This document shows, piece by piece, positions 1 to 8,468 of a stretch of DNA of 63,856 bases. Numbering within the stretch: position 1 is the first letter of the stretch; the number at the start of each line of letters is the position of its first letter. A program made the translations under genes and the position numbers. The stretch comes from Hyphomicrobiales bacterium (lineage in GTDB: Bacteria > Pseudomonadota > Alphaproteobacteria > Rhizobiales > Beijerinckiaceae). The stretch is from assembly GCA_026400535.1 (NCBI GenBank), contig JAPLOU010000061.1, positions 1 through 63,856 on the forward strand, read 5' to 3'. Below the pieces are notes generated by a model. It worked only from the letters and a program-made list of their open reading frames with translations. It did no database searches and was not told the origin of the DNA.

Positions 1-948
1 CTTGCCGGCAGGCGTGCCGATGACCTCGCCGACAAGGCCGCGCGGACGCCAGATCAACATCGCTGCCAGCATGACGCCAATCAGCACGATCTGCAGCGCC
101 GCGCCGCGCGCCTGCTCCGATTGCGGAATGATCTGGCGCAGAACCGTGCCTGACAGGCTCCACAGCAGCCAGACCACCAGCGCGCCGGCGATCGCTCCAC
201 GGTTGTTGCCCGAGCCGCCGACGATCAGCATCGTCCAGATCTGGAAGGTGAGGATCGGCAGGAAATCCTCGGGGGCGATGTAGCCGACGAAATGGGCATA
301 GAGCGCGCCGCCAAGACCCATCACCATGCAGCCGATGACAAAGCTTTGCAGGCGGACGGCGAAGGCGCGCTTGCCGAGCGCTTCCGCAGCGGTCTCGTCC
401 TCACGGATGGCCCGCAGGACGCGGCCGAAGGGGCTCTTCACCAGTCTCTCCAGCGCGACATAGACGAGGCCGAGCACAGCCAGCGACAGGGCAAGATAAG
501 CCATGTTCCAGGCGAGGCCGGTTCCGAGCAGGTCCTGAAAGGGCTTGGGAATGAACTGCAGGCCGAAGGGGCCGCCCGTGAGCCAGCGCGCGTTGAGGGC
601 GACCAGTTGCAACGTCACGGCGACCCCGAAGGTGGTGATGGCCAGATAGTCATGACGCAGGCGCAGGGCCGCGGTGCCGACCACGAGCGCCACCAGACCC
701 GACATGGCCATGGCACCTGCCCAGCCGGCGGCAACCGGAAGGCCGAACCCGCCCAGGCTGTCGGGATAGGGCGGTGCGGTTAGGATCGCCGAGGTGTAGG
801 CTCCGACCGCGACGAACCCGGCTACGCCGACATTGAACAGCCCGGTGAAGCCCCATTGCAGGTTCAGCCCCAGCGCCATGACCGCGAAGATCACTGCAAA
901 GCACAGGAAGAAGGTTGCGTAGGACAGGACCGGAACGAGATCGGCCAT
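1..948 (-). CDS. livM: Branched-chain amino acid ABC transporter permease LivM (3' end outside window)
   Basis: This is the second inner-membrane permease of a LIV-type (HAAT) amino-acid importer. Translating the complement from the ATG at 948 gives about 316 residues of mostly hydrophobic helices. The family's conserved loop with ExLGxRAFxVRLQSF followed by a GGxGALYAHF stretch is present. The end RPRGLVGE is the usual LivM C-terminus, so little is missing past the window edge. Its ATG overlaps the livH stop (ATGA), so the two are translationally coupled. The substrate cannot be read from the permease. The catabolic genes on the other side of livG suggest a nitrogen compound rather than only leucine, isoleucine or valine. 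Confidence 0.93.
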   Translation of the reverse strand, partial: MADLVPVLSYATFFLCFAVIFAVMALGLNLQWGFTGLFNVGVAGFVAVGAYTSAILTAPPYPDSLGGFGLPVAAGWAGAMAMSGLVALVVGTAALRLRHDYLAITTFGVAVTLQLVALNARWLTGGPFGLQFIPKPFQDLLGTGLAWNMAYLALSLAVLGLVYVALERLVKSPFGRVLRAIREDETAAEALGKRAFAVRLQSFVIGCMVMGLGGALYAHFVGYIAPEDFLPILTFQIWTMLIVGGSGNNRGAIAGALVVWLLWSLSGTVLRQIIPQSEQARGAALQIVLIGVMLAAMLIWRPRGLVGEVIGTPAGK

Positions 949-1871
949 CAGTTGCGCTCTCCGAACAGGCCGGTCGGGCGCACAAGCAAGATGGCGATCA
1001 GCACCAGAAAAGCGGTGGCGGCGCGGTACTCCGCGCCGAACAGCGGGACCGACAGGCTTTCCGCCAGCCCGACGATGAGCCCGCCGGCCACCGCGCCGTA
1101 AACGCTGCCGATGCCGCCGAGGATGGCTGCCGCGAACAGGGGGAGCAGCAGGTCAAAGCCGAGGCCTGGCCGAATCTGCACCGTCAGCCCCGAGAACACG
1201 CCAGCGATGGCGGCGAGGACGGCGCCGATGACCCAGGCGGCCCGGATGACGGCCCGCACATCGATCCCTGTCAGACGCGCCAGCGCAGGGTTGTGGGCGG
1301 TCGCGCGCATGGCCTTGCCGAGCGTGGTGTAGGTCAGGAACAGGTGCAGCAGCACCACGGTCACAGCCGTGAGGGCCAGCACGAACAACTGGTCGGGGGT
1401 GATGCGCATGCCGCCCATGACATCGCGGGGCACCAGTCTGATCGCGATCTGGATCTCGCGGCTGTAGTAGTCGGGCAGTGTGCCATAGATGAACTGCAGA
1501 AGGTTGCGCATGGCCAGTGCAGCGCCGAAGCTGGCGATGACCAGCACGATCGCCGTGCCATGGGCGCGGAGCCGCTCGAAGAGCAACCAGTCAACCAGCA
1601 GCGCGAGCAGGGCGGTCATCACCGCGGCGGCGGCAAGGGCCGCCAGCAGCGGCCAGCCGAACGAGAACGGGCCGATCGGCTGCATCGGGCCGGCACCGCC
1701 GAGTGCCACGACGAAGCCGAGGACGGTGAGCGTCAGATAGGCGCCCCAGGTCAGCAACTCGCCATGGGCGAAATTGGCGAAGCGCAGGATCGAATAGGTC
1801 ATGGTGACCCCGATCGCGCCCAGCGAGATGACGGATCCAACAATCAGCCCGTCAGCAATCAGCTGCAGCAT
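948..1871 (-). CDS. livH: Branched-chain amino acid ABC transporter permease LivH
   Basis: This 307-residue inner-membrane permease pairs with LivM. It opens with the LivH-type segment LIADGLIVGSVISLGAIGVT and has the FANFAHGELLTWGAYLTLTVL motif region in the first 50 residues. It also has the permease loop with GKAMRATAHNPALARLTGID (about residues 190-210) and ends RPTGLFGERN, as LivH proteins do. Length is normal for the family. It lies in the order livF-livH-livM on the minus strand with stop/start overlaps at both ends. Family assignment is secure; substrate is open. Confidence 0.95.
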   Translation of the reverse strand: MLQLIADGLIVGSVISLGAIGVTMTYSILRFANFAHGELLTWGAYLTLTVLGFVVALGGAGPMQPIGPFSFGWPLLAALAAAAVMTALLALLVDWLLFERLRAHGTAIVLVIASFGAALAMRNLLQFIYGTLPDYYSREIQIAIRLVPRDVMGGMRITPDQLFVLALTAVTVVLLHLFLTYTTLGKAMRATAHNPALARLTGIDVRAVIRAAWVIGAVLAAIAGVFSGLTVQIRPGLGFDLLLPLFAAAILGGIGSVYGAVAGGLIVGLAESLSVPLFGAEYRAATAFLVLIAILLVRPTGLFGERN

Positions 1872-2599
1872 CAGGCGGCCTTTCCCGCGCCGCCATGGCC
1901 GAAATAGAGTGCTGCGATTTCGGCGTCGGAGACAAGGTCCCCGCTGGGTCCGGTGATCCGGTCCTTGCCCTCGACCAGCACGGTGGCACGGTCGGCGAGC
2001 GCGAGGGCTGCCTTCACATTCTGCTCGACCAGCACGATCGTGACGCCCGTGGCGCGGACCTGCCTGAGATTGTCGAAGACGGCACCGACCAGCCTCGGCG
2101 ACAGCCCTGCCGACGGCTCGTCCAGCATCAGGACGCGCGGAGAGGTGACGAGCGCGCGGGCGCAGGCCAGCATCTGCCGCTGCCCGCCGGACAGGCGTCC
2201 GGCCACAAGGCCTTTCTGGCGGGCGAGATCGGGGAACAGATCATCGATTTCGGGCAGGCGGCGGCGCTTGTCGACCTTCATGATCGAGGCGGCGAGGTCG
2301 ATATTGTCCGCCACCGTCAGGTTGGCGAAGATGTTCTCGGTCTGCGGCACGAAGGCGAGGCCGCGGCCGATCATCCTGTGGGCCGGGACCGCCGTGATGT
2401 CCTCGTCACCAAGCATCACCGTGCCGGACAGGATCGGCACCAGCCCGGCAATGGCCTTCACCAGCGTGGACTTTCCCGCGCCGTTGGGGCCGAGGATGGC
2501 GAAGATCTCCGCCCGCCTCACGCTGATCGATGCGCCGCGTACGATCGGCAGGCCCGGCTCGTAGCCGGCGACAATGTCGTTGCAACACAGCGCCATCAT
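1871..2599 (-). CDS. livF: Branched-chain amino acid ABC transporter ATPase LivF
   Basis: This is one of two cytoplasmic ATPases of the LIV importer. It has 242 residues with Walker A GPNGAGKST at 37-45, signature LSGGQRQML near 137 and Walker B VLMLDEPSAGLSP. The LivF-type IFANLTVADNIDLA region is present, as is the switch-histidine-region variant VLVEQNVKAALALADRA, typical of LivF (EQN). Start is the first of two tandem ATGs (2599), overlapping the livG stop as ATGA. It is coupled to livG upstream and livH downstream. Confidence 0.95.
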   Translation of the reverse strand: MMALCCNDIVAGYEPGLPIVRGASISVRRAEIFAILGPNGAGKSTLVKAIAGLVPILSGTVMLGDEDITAVPAHRMIGRGLAFVPQTENIFANLTVADNIDLAASIMKVDKRRRLPEIDDLFPDLARQKGLVAGRLSGGQRQMLACARALVTSPRVLMLDEPSAGLSPRLVGAVFDNLRQVRATGVTIVLVEQNVKAALALADRATVLVEGKDRITGPSGDLVSDAEIAALYFGHGGAGKAA

Positions 2600-3351
2600 G
2601 CGGCGACGCCGAGATAGGCCTCGATCACGCGCGGGTCGCGGGTGACCGTCGCGGCGTCGCCGGTGGTCAGGACGCGGCCCTGTGCCATGACGATGACCTT
2701 GCGCGACAGCGCCGCCACCAGATCCATGTTGTGCTCGATCAGGAGAAAGGTGACCCCCGAGCGGTTGAGCGCGGCGATCTTCTCGACGATGGTGTCGAGC
2801 AGCTTCGGATTGACGCCTGCGCCCGGTTCGTCGAGCAGGACGAGGCGGGGTTCTGCGGCCATGACGCGGGCCAGTTCCAGCAGCTTGCGCTGGCCGCCCG
2901 ACAGGATGTGGGCTGGCCGTTCCGACAGGGCACCAAGGCCGACGAAGCTCAGCCAGTGATGGGCTTTGTCCCGGTTGGCCGCCTCCTCGCGGGCCACGCG
3001 TGCCGGGTTCAGCCAGGTGTCGAGCACGCGTTCACCGCTCTGGCCGAGCGGCGCGAGCATGACATTGTCGAGCACGCTCATCTGCGGGAATGGTCGCGGG
3101 ATCTGGAAGGTGCGCGCCAGACCGCGCTGGAAGATGGCATCGGGGCGCAGGCCGTGGATGGGCTTGCCCTCGAAGCTGATCTGGCCCGAGGATGGCGGGA
3201 ACAGCCCCGCGACGCAATTGAACAGCGTGGTCTTGCCCGCGCCATTGGGGCCGATCACGGCGGTGATCGAGCCGGTCTCGACGGAAAAGCTGACCTGGTC
3301 GACGGCGGTAACCCCGCCAAAACGCTTGGTGACGGCCTCCAGCCTCAGCAT
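2596..3351 (-). CDS. livG: Branched-chain amino acid ABC transporter ATPase LivG
   Basis: This is the second ATPase of the LIV importer, 251 residues from the ATG at 3351. Walker A GPNGAGKT is at 34-41. The LivG-specific insert (about residues 85-115, with NVMLAPLGQSGE), signature LSGGQRKLLELA and Walker B LVLLDEPGAGVNP follow, and the C-terminus EAYLGVAA is typical. The reading frame stays open far upstream (to 4356) across the divergent genes, but that extension has no LivG homology. The ATG at 3351, immediately before LRLEAVTKRFGG, is the sensible start. It is first in the livGFHM operon and is divergent from the gene at 3394. Confidence 0.94.
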   Translation of the reverse strand: MLRLEAVTKRFGGVTAVDQVSFSVETGSITAVIGPNGAGKTTLFNCVAGLFPPSSGQISFEGKPIHGLRPDAIFQRGLARTFQIPRPFPQMSVLDNVMLAPLGQSGERVLDTWLNPARVAREEAANRDKAHHWLSFVGLGALSERPAHILSGGQRKLLELARVMAAEPRLVLLDEPGAGVNPKLLDTIVEKIAALNRSGVTFLLIEHNMDLVAALSRKVIVMAQGRVLTTGDAATVTRDPRVIEAYLGVAA

Positions 3352-3393
3352 GGCAGACCATTGCGGGGCGGCGGAACGTGGTTCACTGTTGGC

Positions 3394-3771
3394 ATGATGA
3401 TCCAGGCGGGGAAGGACGTGACAACCGTGACAGATGATAGTTTCGAGCTTTACGATCTCAAGGTCGAGGTCGTCGCGCCAGAGGGTGCGCGGATCTTTTG
3501 TGGTGCACAAGTGGGAGATTTCTTCGAGCTCAAGGGCGAGATGCTCCATTTCCCGCCGGGTCAGGGCTTCTCGATCTACTCGCTGGCGGCGCTTCTGCCG
3601 CTTCTGCCGGCAAAGCAGCGGCCGTCCCATGCCAACGACTGGATGACCACGGACGCCGCCGTCGCCTGTCCCGATCCCAATTGTCCGACCCGGTTCCTGA
3701 TCACGCGGACGGGCAAGCGCCGGTTCAGCCATGCCGAGACCACGGCCGTGCCCTTGACAGGTGAGGGCTGA
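3394..3771 (+). CDS. TIGR04076 family protein
   Basis: This small cytoplasmic protein of about 125 residues is recognised from its pattern: LKVEVVAPEGARIFCGAQVGD, then a leucine-rich centre LAALLPLLPAKQRP, NDWM, and a C-terminal VACPDPNCPTRF. This is the layout of the uncharacterised TIGR04076 family. Two conserved cysteines in CPDPNC could form part of a metal or redox site. The start is uncertain: ATG 3394 or 3397, or GTG 3418/3427 behind a GGGGAAGG ribosome site, which fits the family N-terminus better. It is followed after 3 nt by an aldo/keto reductase, probably in one transcript. Function is unknown. Confidence 0.75.
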   Translation: MMIQAGKDVTTVTDDSFELYDLKVEVVAPEGARIFCGAQVGDFFELKGEMLHFPPGQGFSIYSLAALLPLLPAKQRPSHANDWMTTDAAVACPDPNCPTRFLITRTGKRRFSHAETTAVPLTGEG

Positions 3772-3774
3772 ACG

Positions 3775-4836
3775 ATGCCGGAACCCCTGAAGGTCGAGCA
3801 GGCCAGTTTCGGGCCGGATTACCGCTTCCCGCGCCTGTTGCGCGGCGGCTGGCAACTGGCCGGCGGCCATGGCGAGGTGGATCACGCGCGGGCGATCGGC
3901 GACATGTTTGCCTTCGTCGACGCTGGCGTCACCGCCTTTGACTGCGCCGACATCTACACGGGCGTCGAGGCGCTGATCGGCGCGTTCAGGGCGCAACTGG
4001 CGCGGGAGCGCGGCGAGGCGGCGCTCAGGCAGTTGAAGGTCCATACGAAGTTCGTGCCCGATTGGGACCAGCTTGGTTCGATCCGGCGTGAGGATGTGGA
4101 CAGGATCATCGACCGCTCCCTGAAGCGGCTGCGGACGGAGCGGCTCGACCTCGTGCAGTTTCATTGGTGGAACTACGAATCGGACGGGATGATCGACACC
4201 GCCTTGATGCTGAACGACCTCGCCAGGGCCGGCAAGATCGACCGGATCGGCGGCACGAACTTCAGCAGCCTGCAAACGGCGGCCATGATGGCGGCGGGCG
4301 TGCCGCTCGTCTCGATGCAGACCCAGTATTCGCTGCTGGATGCGCGACCCGAGCATGGCCTGACGGACCTGTGCGCGACAACCGGCCTCCAGCTTCTGTG
4401 CTATGGCACGGTCGCGGGCGGCTTCCTATCGGAGCGCTGGCTCGGACAGCCGGAGCCGCGCGAGCCCTTCGCCAACCGTTCGCTGGTCAAGTACAAGCTG
4501 ATCATCGATGATTTCGGCGGTTGGGAACTGTTCCAGAGGCTGCTGCAGGTTCTGGCCGGCATCGCGCGCAAACACGGTGTCGGGCTGACCGCGGTGGCGA
4601 CCCGCCATGTGCTGGACCAGCCGCATGTGGCCGGCGTCATCGTCGGCGCGCGCTATGCCGACCATCTTGACGCCAATCTCGCGGTTTTCCGTTTTGCCCT
4701 CGACGCTGCCGACAAGGCCGCCATCGCGGCGGTGCTGGCGGAGCGCACGGGCCCGCTCGGCGACACCTACACGCTGGAGCGCGACCGCGAGGGACGCCAT
4801 GGCCGGATCATGAAATACAATCTCAACAAGGACTGA
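3775..4836 (+). CDS. Aldo/keto reductase
   Basis: This 353-residue NADP(H)-type (beta/alpha)8 oxidoreductase has all four catalytic positions of the aldo/keto reductase superfamily: D56, Y61 (in DCADIYTG), K92 and H130 (in LVQFHWW). The C-terminal cofactor-binding region contains GVIVGARYADHLDANL. It lies between the TIGR04076 protein and an NTF2-like protein with spacings of 3 and 5 nt, so the three are likely co-transcribed. A related reductase fused to RidA lies at 6693, and both share the FHWW-type active-site context. This suggests related substrates or successive steps of one catabolic route. The physiological substrate cannot be deduced. Confidence 0.9.
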   Translation: MPEPLKVEQASFGPDYRFPRLLRGGWQLAGGHGEVDHARAIGDMFAFVDAGVTAFDCADIYTGVEALIGAFRAQLARERGEAALRQLKVHTKFVPDWDQLGSIRREDVDRIIDRSLKRLRTERLDLVQFHWWNYESDGMIDTALMLNDLARAGKIDRIGGTNFSSLQTAAMMAAGVPLVSMQTQYSLLDARPEHGLTDLCATTGLQLLCYGTVAGGFLSERWLGQPEPREPFANRSLVKYKLIIDDFGGWELFQRLLQVLAGIARKHGVGLTAVATRHVLDQPHVAGVIVGARYADHLDANLAVFRFALDAADKAAIAAVLAERTGPLGDTYTLERDREGRHGRIMKYNLNKD

Positions 4837-4841
4837 GCCCC

Positions 4842-5261
4842 ATGACCGTTGCCGAGGCCAGCGCTGCGGGACGCGAGATCGTGGCGCTGCACGTCTTCTT
4901 CGATGGCTGGCTGTCCGGCCGTCTTGAGGCGGGCGAAGCGGTCTTCACTGAACTGCGCGAGGCGCTCAGTCCGGATTTCACCATGGTCGGCCCAACCGGC
5001 AAGCGTCTTGATCAGGCGGCGGTTCTTGGCTGGCTTGCCACCTCCCGTGGCAGCCGCGGGCCCGATTTCCGGATCTGGATCGAGAATGTCGGGTTTCTCT
5101 TGCGGCGGGGATCGGTTCAGCTGGCCTCCTATGACGAGTGCCAGCACAGCGCGGGGACGGACACGCGCCGGCGCGTGACCGTGGTTTTCGAGCAGAAGGA
5201 CGGTGCGCGCAACGGGCTGGTCTGGCTCGCGGTCCACGAAACCTGGGTCGAGGCAGGCTGA
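4842..5261 (+). CDS. NTF2-like / DUF4440-type small protein
   Basis: This 139-residue protein has the cone-shaped NTF2 fold pattern: an N-terminal helix (REIVALHVFFDGWLSG), FTELREALSPDFTMVGPTGKRLD, then alternating beta strands ending TVVFEQKDGARNGLVWLAVHETWV. Such proteins are small isomerases, lyases or binding proteins; nothing here fixes the activity. It is 5 nt downstream of the aldo/keto reductase and 131 nt upstream of the binding-protein gene. Assignment to the fold is by pattern only. It could be an accessory enzyme of the LIV-linked pathway. Confidence 0.65.
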   Translation: MTVAEASAAGREIVALHVFFDGWLSGRLEAGEAVFTELREALSPDFTMVGPTGKRLDQAAVLGWLATSRGSRGPDFRIWIENVGFLLRRGSVQLASYDECQHSAGTDTRRRVTVVFEQKDGARNGLVWLAVHETWVEAG

Positions 5262-5321
5262 ACCGGCGCTTGTATCGCTTCATCCCGTATCGTTCTTCCC
5301 GCAGCGCGCTTGCCAAATGCG

Positions 5322-5335
5322 CTTGCCCGGGCAAG
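5322..5335. promoter_or_regulatory. 14-bp perfect palindrome upstream of the LIV-type binding protein
   Basis: CTTGCCCGGGCAAG is a perfect palindrome in the 131-nt gap before the substrate-binding protein. A second GCGCTTGCC lies just upstream (5307-5315), so the half-site is repeated. The position fits an operator, or the stem of an RNA hairpin that separates expression of the binding protein from the upstream enzymes. No T-run follows, so it is not a clear terminator. The binding protein itself has a strong ribosome site (GGAGGAAG) 8 nt before its ATG. Confidence 0.35.
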
Positions 5336-5392
5336 ATTGGTTCCATCGCTGTTCCGCCGCTCAATGATCGGCTCCGCTGGAGGAAGTACCCC

Positions 5393-6682
5393 ATGTCTGC
5401 GTCTGTTGGTCTTGCCCGCACCCTTGCCGCCTGCCTGCCGGCCCTCGCCCTGTCGGTGGCCCTGATGCCGCAGGCCGCGCAGGCGCAGGCCTGCACCACG
5501 ACCATCGGCATGGTCGTATCGCTGACCGGTCCTGCCGGGCGCTTCGGGCAGGCGGCCTCGAAATCGGCCGAGCTGGCCTTCAAGGACATCAACGAGGCCG
5601 GCGGCGCCGCGGGCTGCACACTCGCGCTTGATCTGCGCGACGCCCAGAGCCAGGGAACCGTTGCGGTGGATCAGGCCCGCCAGCTTGTCGACCTGCGCCG
5701 TGTGCCGGCCATCATCGGCGGCATCATCTCGTCGGTGTCGATCCCGATCCTGACCTCTGTCACCGCCAATGCCGGCGTGGTGCAGATCTCGCCCGCCTCC
5801 TCCTCGCCGACCCTGACGCGCATCGCCAGCGAGGGGCAGTCCAAGGGCGTGTTCTTCCGCACAATCACCTCGGACGCGTTGCAGGGTGTTGCCGCCGCCA
5901 AGTACGCCATCGACCAGAACATGAGGGAACTGGCGGTGATCCACGTCAACAACGACTTCGGCGTGAACATGTTCAACGAGTTCCGGCGCGCCTATGAAGC
6001 GCTGGGCGGCAAGATCCTGTCGACAACGCCGTACAACCAGAACCAGCCGAGCTATGCGCCGGAAGTGACGGCGGCGATGAAGGGTGACCCGAAGGCGCTG
6101 TATCTCATCGCCTATCCGGGCGACGGCACCAACATTGCCCGCACGTGGATCAGCCAGGGTGGCGCCCAGACTTTCCTGCTCAATGACGGCATGAACAGCG
6201 CCGATTTCATCCGCGATGTCGGCCCACGTTTCCTCAACAACGCCTACGGCACCTCGTCCGGCACGGTGAAGACCCCTTCGACCGAGTATTTCGCGAAGGC
6301 CTATCCGGCGATGTCCGGGGGCTTTGACGCCAATGCTCCGGCCGCGGACCGGGCCTATGACGCAGCGGCCATCCTTGGCCTGGCCATTGCGCAGGCCGGC
6401 AAGGCCGACAGTGCGGCCATTCGCGAGGCGATCCGGAAGATCACCGGCGGGCCGGGCGAGGTCATCCACGCGGGGGCGGACAACTTCCGGAAGGCGCTGC
6501 AGCTCATCAAGGACGGCAAGCCGATCCAGTATGTCGGCGTCATTGGTGCCGTGTCGTTCGATGCCAACGGCGACATCACTGGTCCGTTCCGCAAGTGGCG
6601 GATCCAGGACGGCACTGTCACCACGGTTGGCGAGATGACCACGGACGAGGTCAACGCCGTCAAGGCACGGCTGCCGAAGTAA
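5393..6682 (+). CDS. LIV-type ABC transporter substrate-binding protein
   Basis: This periplasmic binding protein of the LivJ/HAAT class has 429 residues. Residues 1-29 form a Sec signal peptide (hydrophobic core ACLPALALSVALMP, cleavage after AQA). The mature protein begins with the family signature TIGMVVSLTGPAGRFGQAA and continues with the two-lobe Peripla_BP_6 pattern, including VNNDFGVNMFNEFRRAYEALGG and KALYLIAYPGDGTNIARTW. It is the only LIV-type binding protein in the window and surely serves the divergent livGFHM system. Its two ligand lobes do not reveal the ligand. It sits between aldo/keto reductases, which suggests import of the pathway's substrate. Confidence 0.93.
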   Translation: MSASVGLARTLAACLPALALSVALMPQAAQAQACTTTIGMVVSLTGPAGRFGQAASKSAELAFKDINEAGGAAGCTLALDLRDAQSQGTVAVDQARQLVDLRRVPAIIGGIISSVSIPILTSVTANAGVVQISPASSSPTLTRIASEGQSKGVFFRTITSDALQGVAAAKYAIDQNMRELAVIHVNNDFGVNMFNEFRRAYEALGGKILSTTPYNQNQPSYAPEVTAAMKGDPKALYLIAYPGDGTNIARTWISQGGAQTFLLNDGMNSADFIRDVGPRFLNNAYGTSSGTVKTPSTEYFAKAYPAMSGGFDANAPAADRAYDAAAILGLAIAQAGKADSAAIREAIRKITGGPGEVIHAGADNFRKALQLIKDGKPIQYVGVIGAVSFDANGDITGPFRKWRIQDGTVTTVGEMTTDEVNAVKARLPK

Positions 6683-6692
6683 GGCAAGAGCC

Positions 6693-8186
6693 GTGTCCGT
6701 CCCAACTGTTCCGCCCCGGGTCGACCTCGCCCCGGGGCTCAGTATCCCGCGCATCGTCACCGGCCTCTGGCAAGTGGCGGACATGGAACGAGGGGGCACG
6801 CCTCTCGATCCGGACAAGGCCTCCGATGCCCTCGCTGCCTATGCCGCGGCCGGCTTCGACGCCTTTGACATGGCCGATCACTATGGCAGTGCCGAGGTCA
6901 TCACCGGCAGGCTGTTTGCGCGGATCGCATCCGGCGAGATCAAGGCCGGCCGGCAGGGGCGTCCGCGCGCCTTCACGAAATGGTGCCCGCCGCCGGGGCC
7001 GATGACGCCGCAGATCGTTCGGGCGGGCTGCGGGACCTCGCTCGACCGCCTGAAAAGCGACTGCATCGACCTGATGCAGTTCCACTGGTGGATGTTCGAG
7101 CATCCCGGCTACATCGACGCCCTCACGGAGATGGCCGCCATGCGGGCCGAGGGGCGCTTCCTTCATCTCGGCTTGACCAATTTCGATACGGACCATCTGC
7201 GCCTGCTCGTCAGCCACGGCATCCCGGTCGCGACGAACCAGATCTCGTTCTCGCTCCTCGACCGGCGCGCGTCAGGTGCCATGAGCATGTTCTGCGCGCA
7301 GTCCGGCGTGAGGCTTCTGGCCTATGGCACGCTCGGCGGCGGCTTCCTCACCGATCGCTGGGTCGGCAAGCCGGAGCCGACCAGCGCCGACATACCGGAC
7401 TGGTCCAAATCGAAGTACAAGCGCTTCATCGACCAGATCGGCGGCTGGGGGCCCGTGCAGCAGGTGCTGGCGGCATGCTCGGCCATCGCCCGCAAGCACG
7501 GCGTCTCGGTGGCCAATGTTGCCACCCGCTGGGTTCTCGAGCAGAGGGCCGTCGCTGCCGTGATTGTCGGCGCGCGGCTGGGCGAGCGCGAGCATCGGGC
7601 CGACAATCTGCGCCTGTTCGGCTTTGCGCTGGATGACGAGGATCATGCGCGGCTCGATGCGGCTCTTGCGCAGACCAGACCGGTCCCGGGGGATTGCGGC
7701 GACGAGTACCGCAAGCCGCCATTCCTGACCGCGTCCGGCGACCTCAGCCATCATCTCGCAAGCTTTCCCACGGTCTACGAGGCCGCCCCCGTGCCCGGCC
7801 GGCCTGATCGGCTCAGGGTCGATTCCGGCAGCGTCTGGGAGCCGCTCGCCGGCTACAGCCGGGCGATGCGAATCGGCGACCGCATCCTCGTCAGCGGGAC
7901 CACCGCAACCCATGGCAGGGGAACAGTGATCGCTCCGGGCGACCCGGGCGCGCAGGCCACCTACATTCTCGACAAGATCGCAGCCAGCATCACGTCGCTG
8001 GGTGGCAAGCTGGAGGATGTGGTGCGCACCCGCGTCTACCTGGCCAATGCCGATGACTGGGAGCCCGTTTCGCGCGCACACGGGCGTTGTTTCGGTCAGA
8101 TCAGGCCTGCCAACACCCTGCTTGAGGTCGGGCGCCTTGTTGGCGACTACCTGGTGGAGATCGAAGCGGAAGCCCTTGTGGCCTGA
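6693..8186 (+). CDS. Aldo/keto reductase-RidA fusion protein
   Basis: This 497-residue two-domain protein starts at GTG 6693, 10 nt after the binding-protein stop. Residues 1-350 are a complete aldo/keto reductase with tetrad D59, Y64, K96 and H131 (in LMQFHWWMF). A linker of about 20 residues leads to a YjgF/RidA domain at about 374-497, with VSGTTATH, ILDKIAASITSLGGKLEDVV and RTRVYLANADDW. RidA deaminates reactive enamines and imines. At the position of the catalytic arginine (R105 in the E. coli protein, in PARS) this domain has N (PANTLLEV), so classical 2-aminoacrylate deaminase activity is doubtful. The fusion suggests a reductase whose substrate or product is an imine or enamine, or a RidA-type trimer that scaffolds it. 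No frameshift is seen. Confidence 0.88.
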   Translation: MSVPTVPPRVDLAPGLSIPRIVTGLWQVADMERGGTPLDPDKASDALAAYAAAGFDAFDMADHYGSAEVITGRLFARIASGEIKAGRQGRPRAFTKWCPPPGPMTPQIVRAGCGTSLDRLKSDCIDLMQFHWWMFEHPGYIDALTEMAAMRAEGRFLHLGLTNFDTDHLRLLVSHGIPVATNQISFSLLDRRASGAMSMFCAQSGVRLLAYGTLGGGFLTDRWVGKPEPTSADIPDWSKSKYKRFIDQIGGWGPVQQVLAACSAIARKHGVSVANVATRWVLEQRAVAAVIVGARLGEREHRADNLRLFGFALDDEDHARLDAALAQTRPVPGDCGDEYRKPPFLTASGDLSHHLASFPTVYEAAPVPGRPDRLRVDSGSVWEPLAGYSRAMRIGDRILVSGTTATHGRGTVIAPGDPGAQATYILDKIAASITSLGGKLEDVVRTRVYLANADDWEPVSRAHGRCFGQIRPANTLLEVGRLVGDYLVEIEAEALVA

Positions 8187-8213
8187 CGCCGCATCCGGCA
8201 CGGGGCCTGGTGC

Positions 8214-8456
8214 GTGCAGGCGCATCTGCTCAACCTGATCAAGGATCTGAGCGAGGCGACGGGACTGACGCTGCTGCTGATCAGCCATGACCTCGCCGTG
8301 GTGCGCCAGATGTGCGACCGTGTGGCCGTGATGCAGACGGGCAGGATCGTCGAGATGAACGACAGCGAGAGCCTGTTTTCTGCACCATCCCATTCCCACA
8401 CCCGCGAATTGCTGTCGCTCATCCCGCGCATCGACCGCATTGCCACCAACACCTGA
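8214..8456 (+). pseudogene. C-terminal remnant of a peptide-type ABC transporter ATPase
   Basis: This frame encodes about 80 residues matching only the last part of a Dpp/Opp-type ATPase: VQAHLLNLIKDL (the helix after the D-loop), LLLISHDLAVVRQMCDRVAVM with the switch histidine, GRIVE, and SHSHTRELLSLIPRID. Walker A, signature and Walker B are all absent; homology begins abruptly about 27 nt after the preceding stop. A fragment of this kind cannot bind ATP. It is left over from a deletion that joined the AKR-RidA gene to the amidohydrolase operon. It could still be translated, but no function is expected. Confidence 0.8.
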
Positions 8457-8468
8457 CCGGAGAGAGCC

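Noticed and set aside
3352..4356. Upstream extension of the livG frame to 4356
   Set aside because: No homology to LivG and it runs through the aldo/keto reductase gene on the opposite strand; ATG 3351 gives the normal start.
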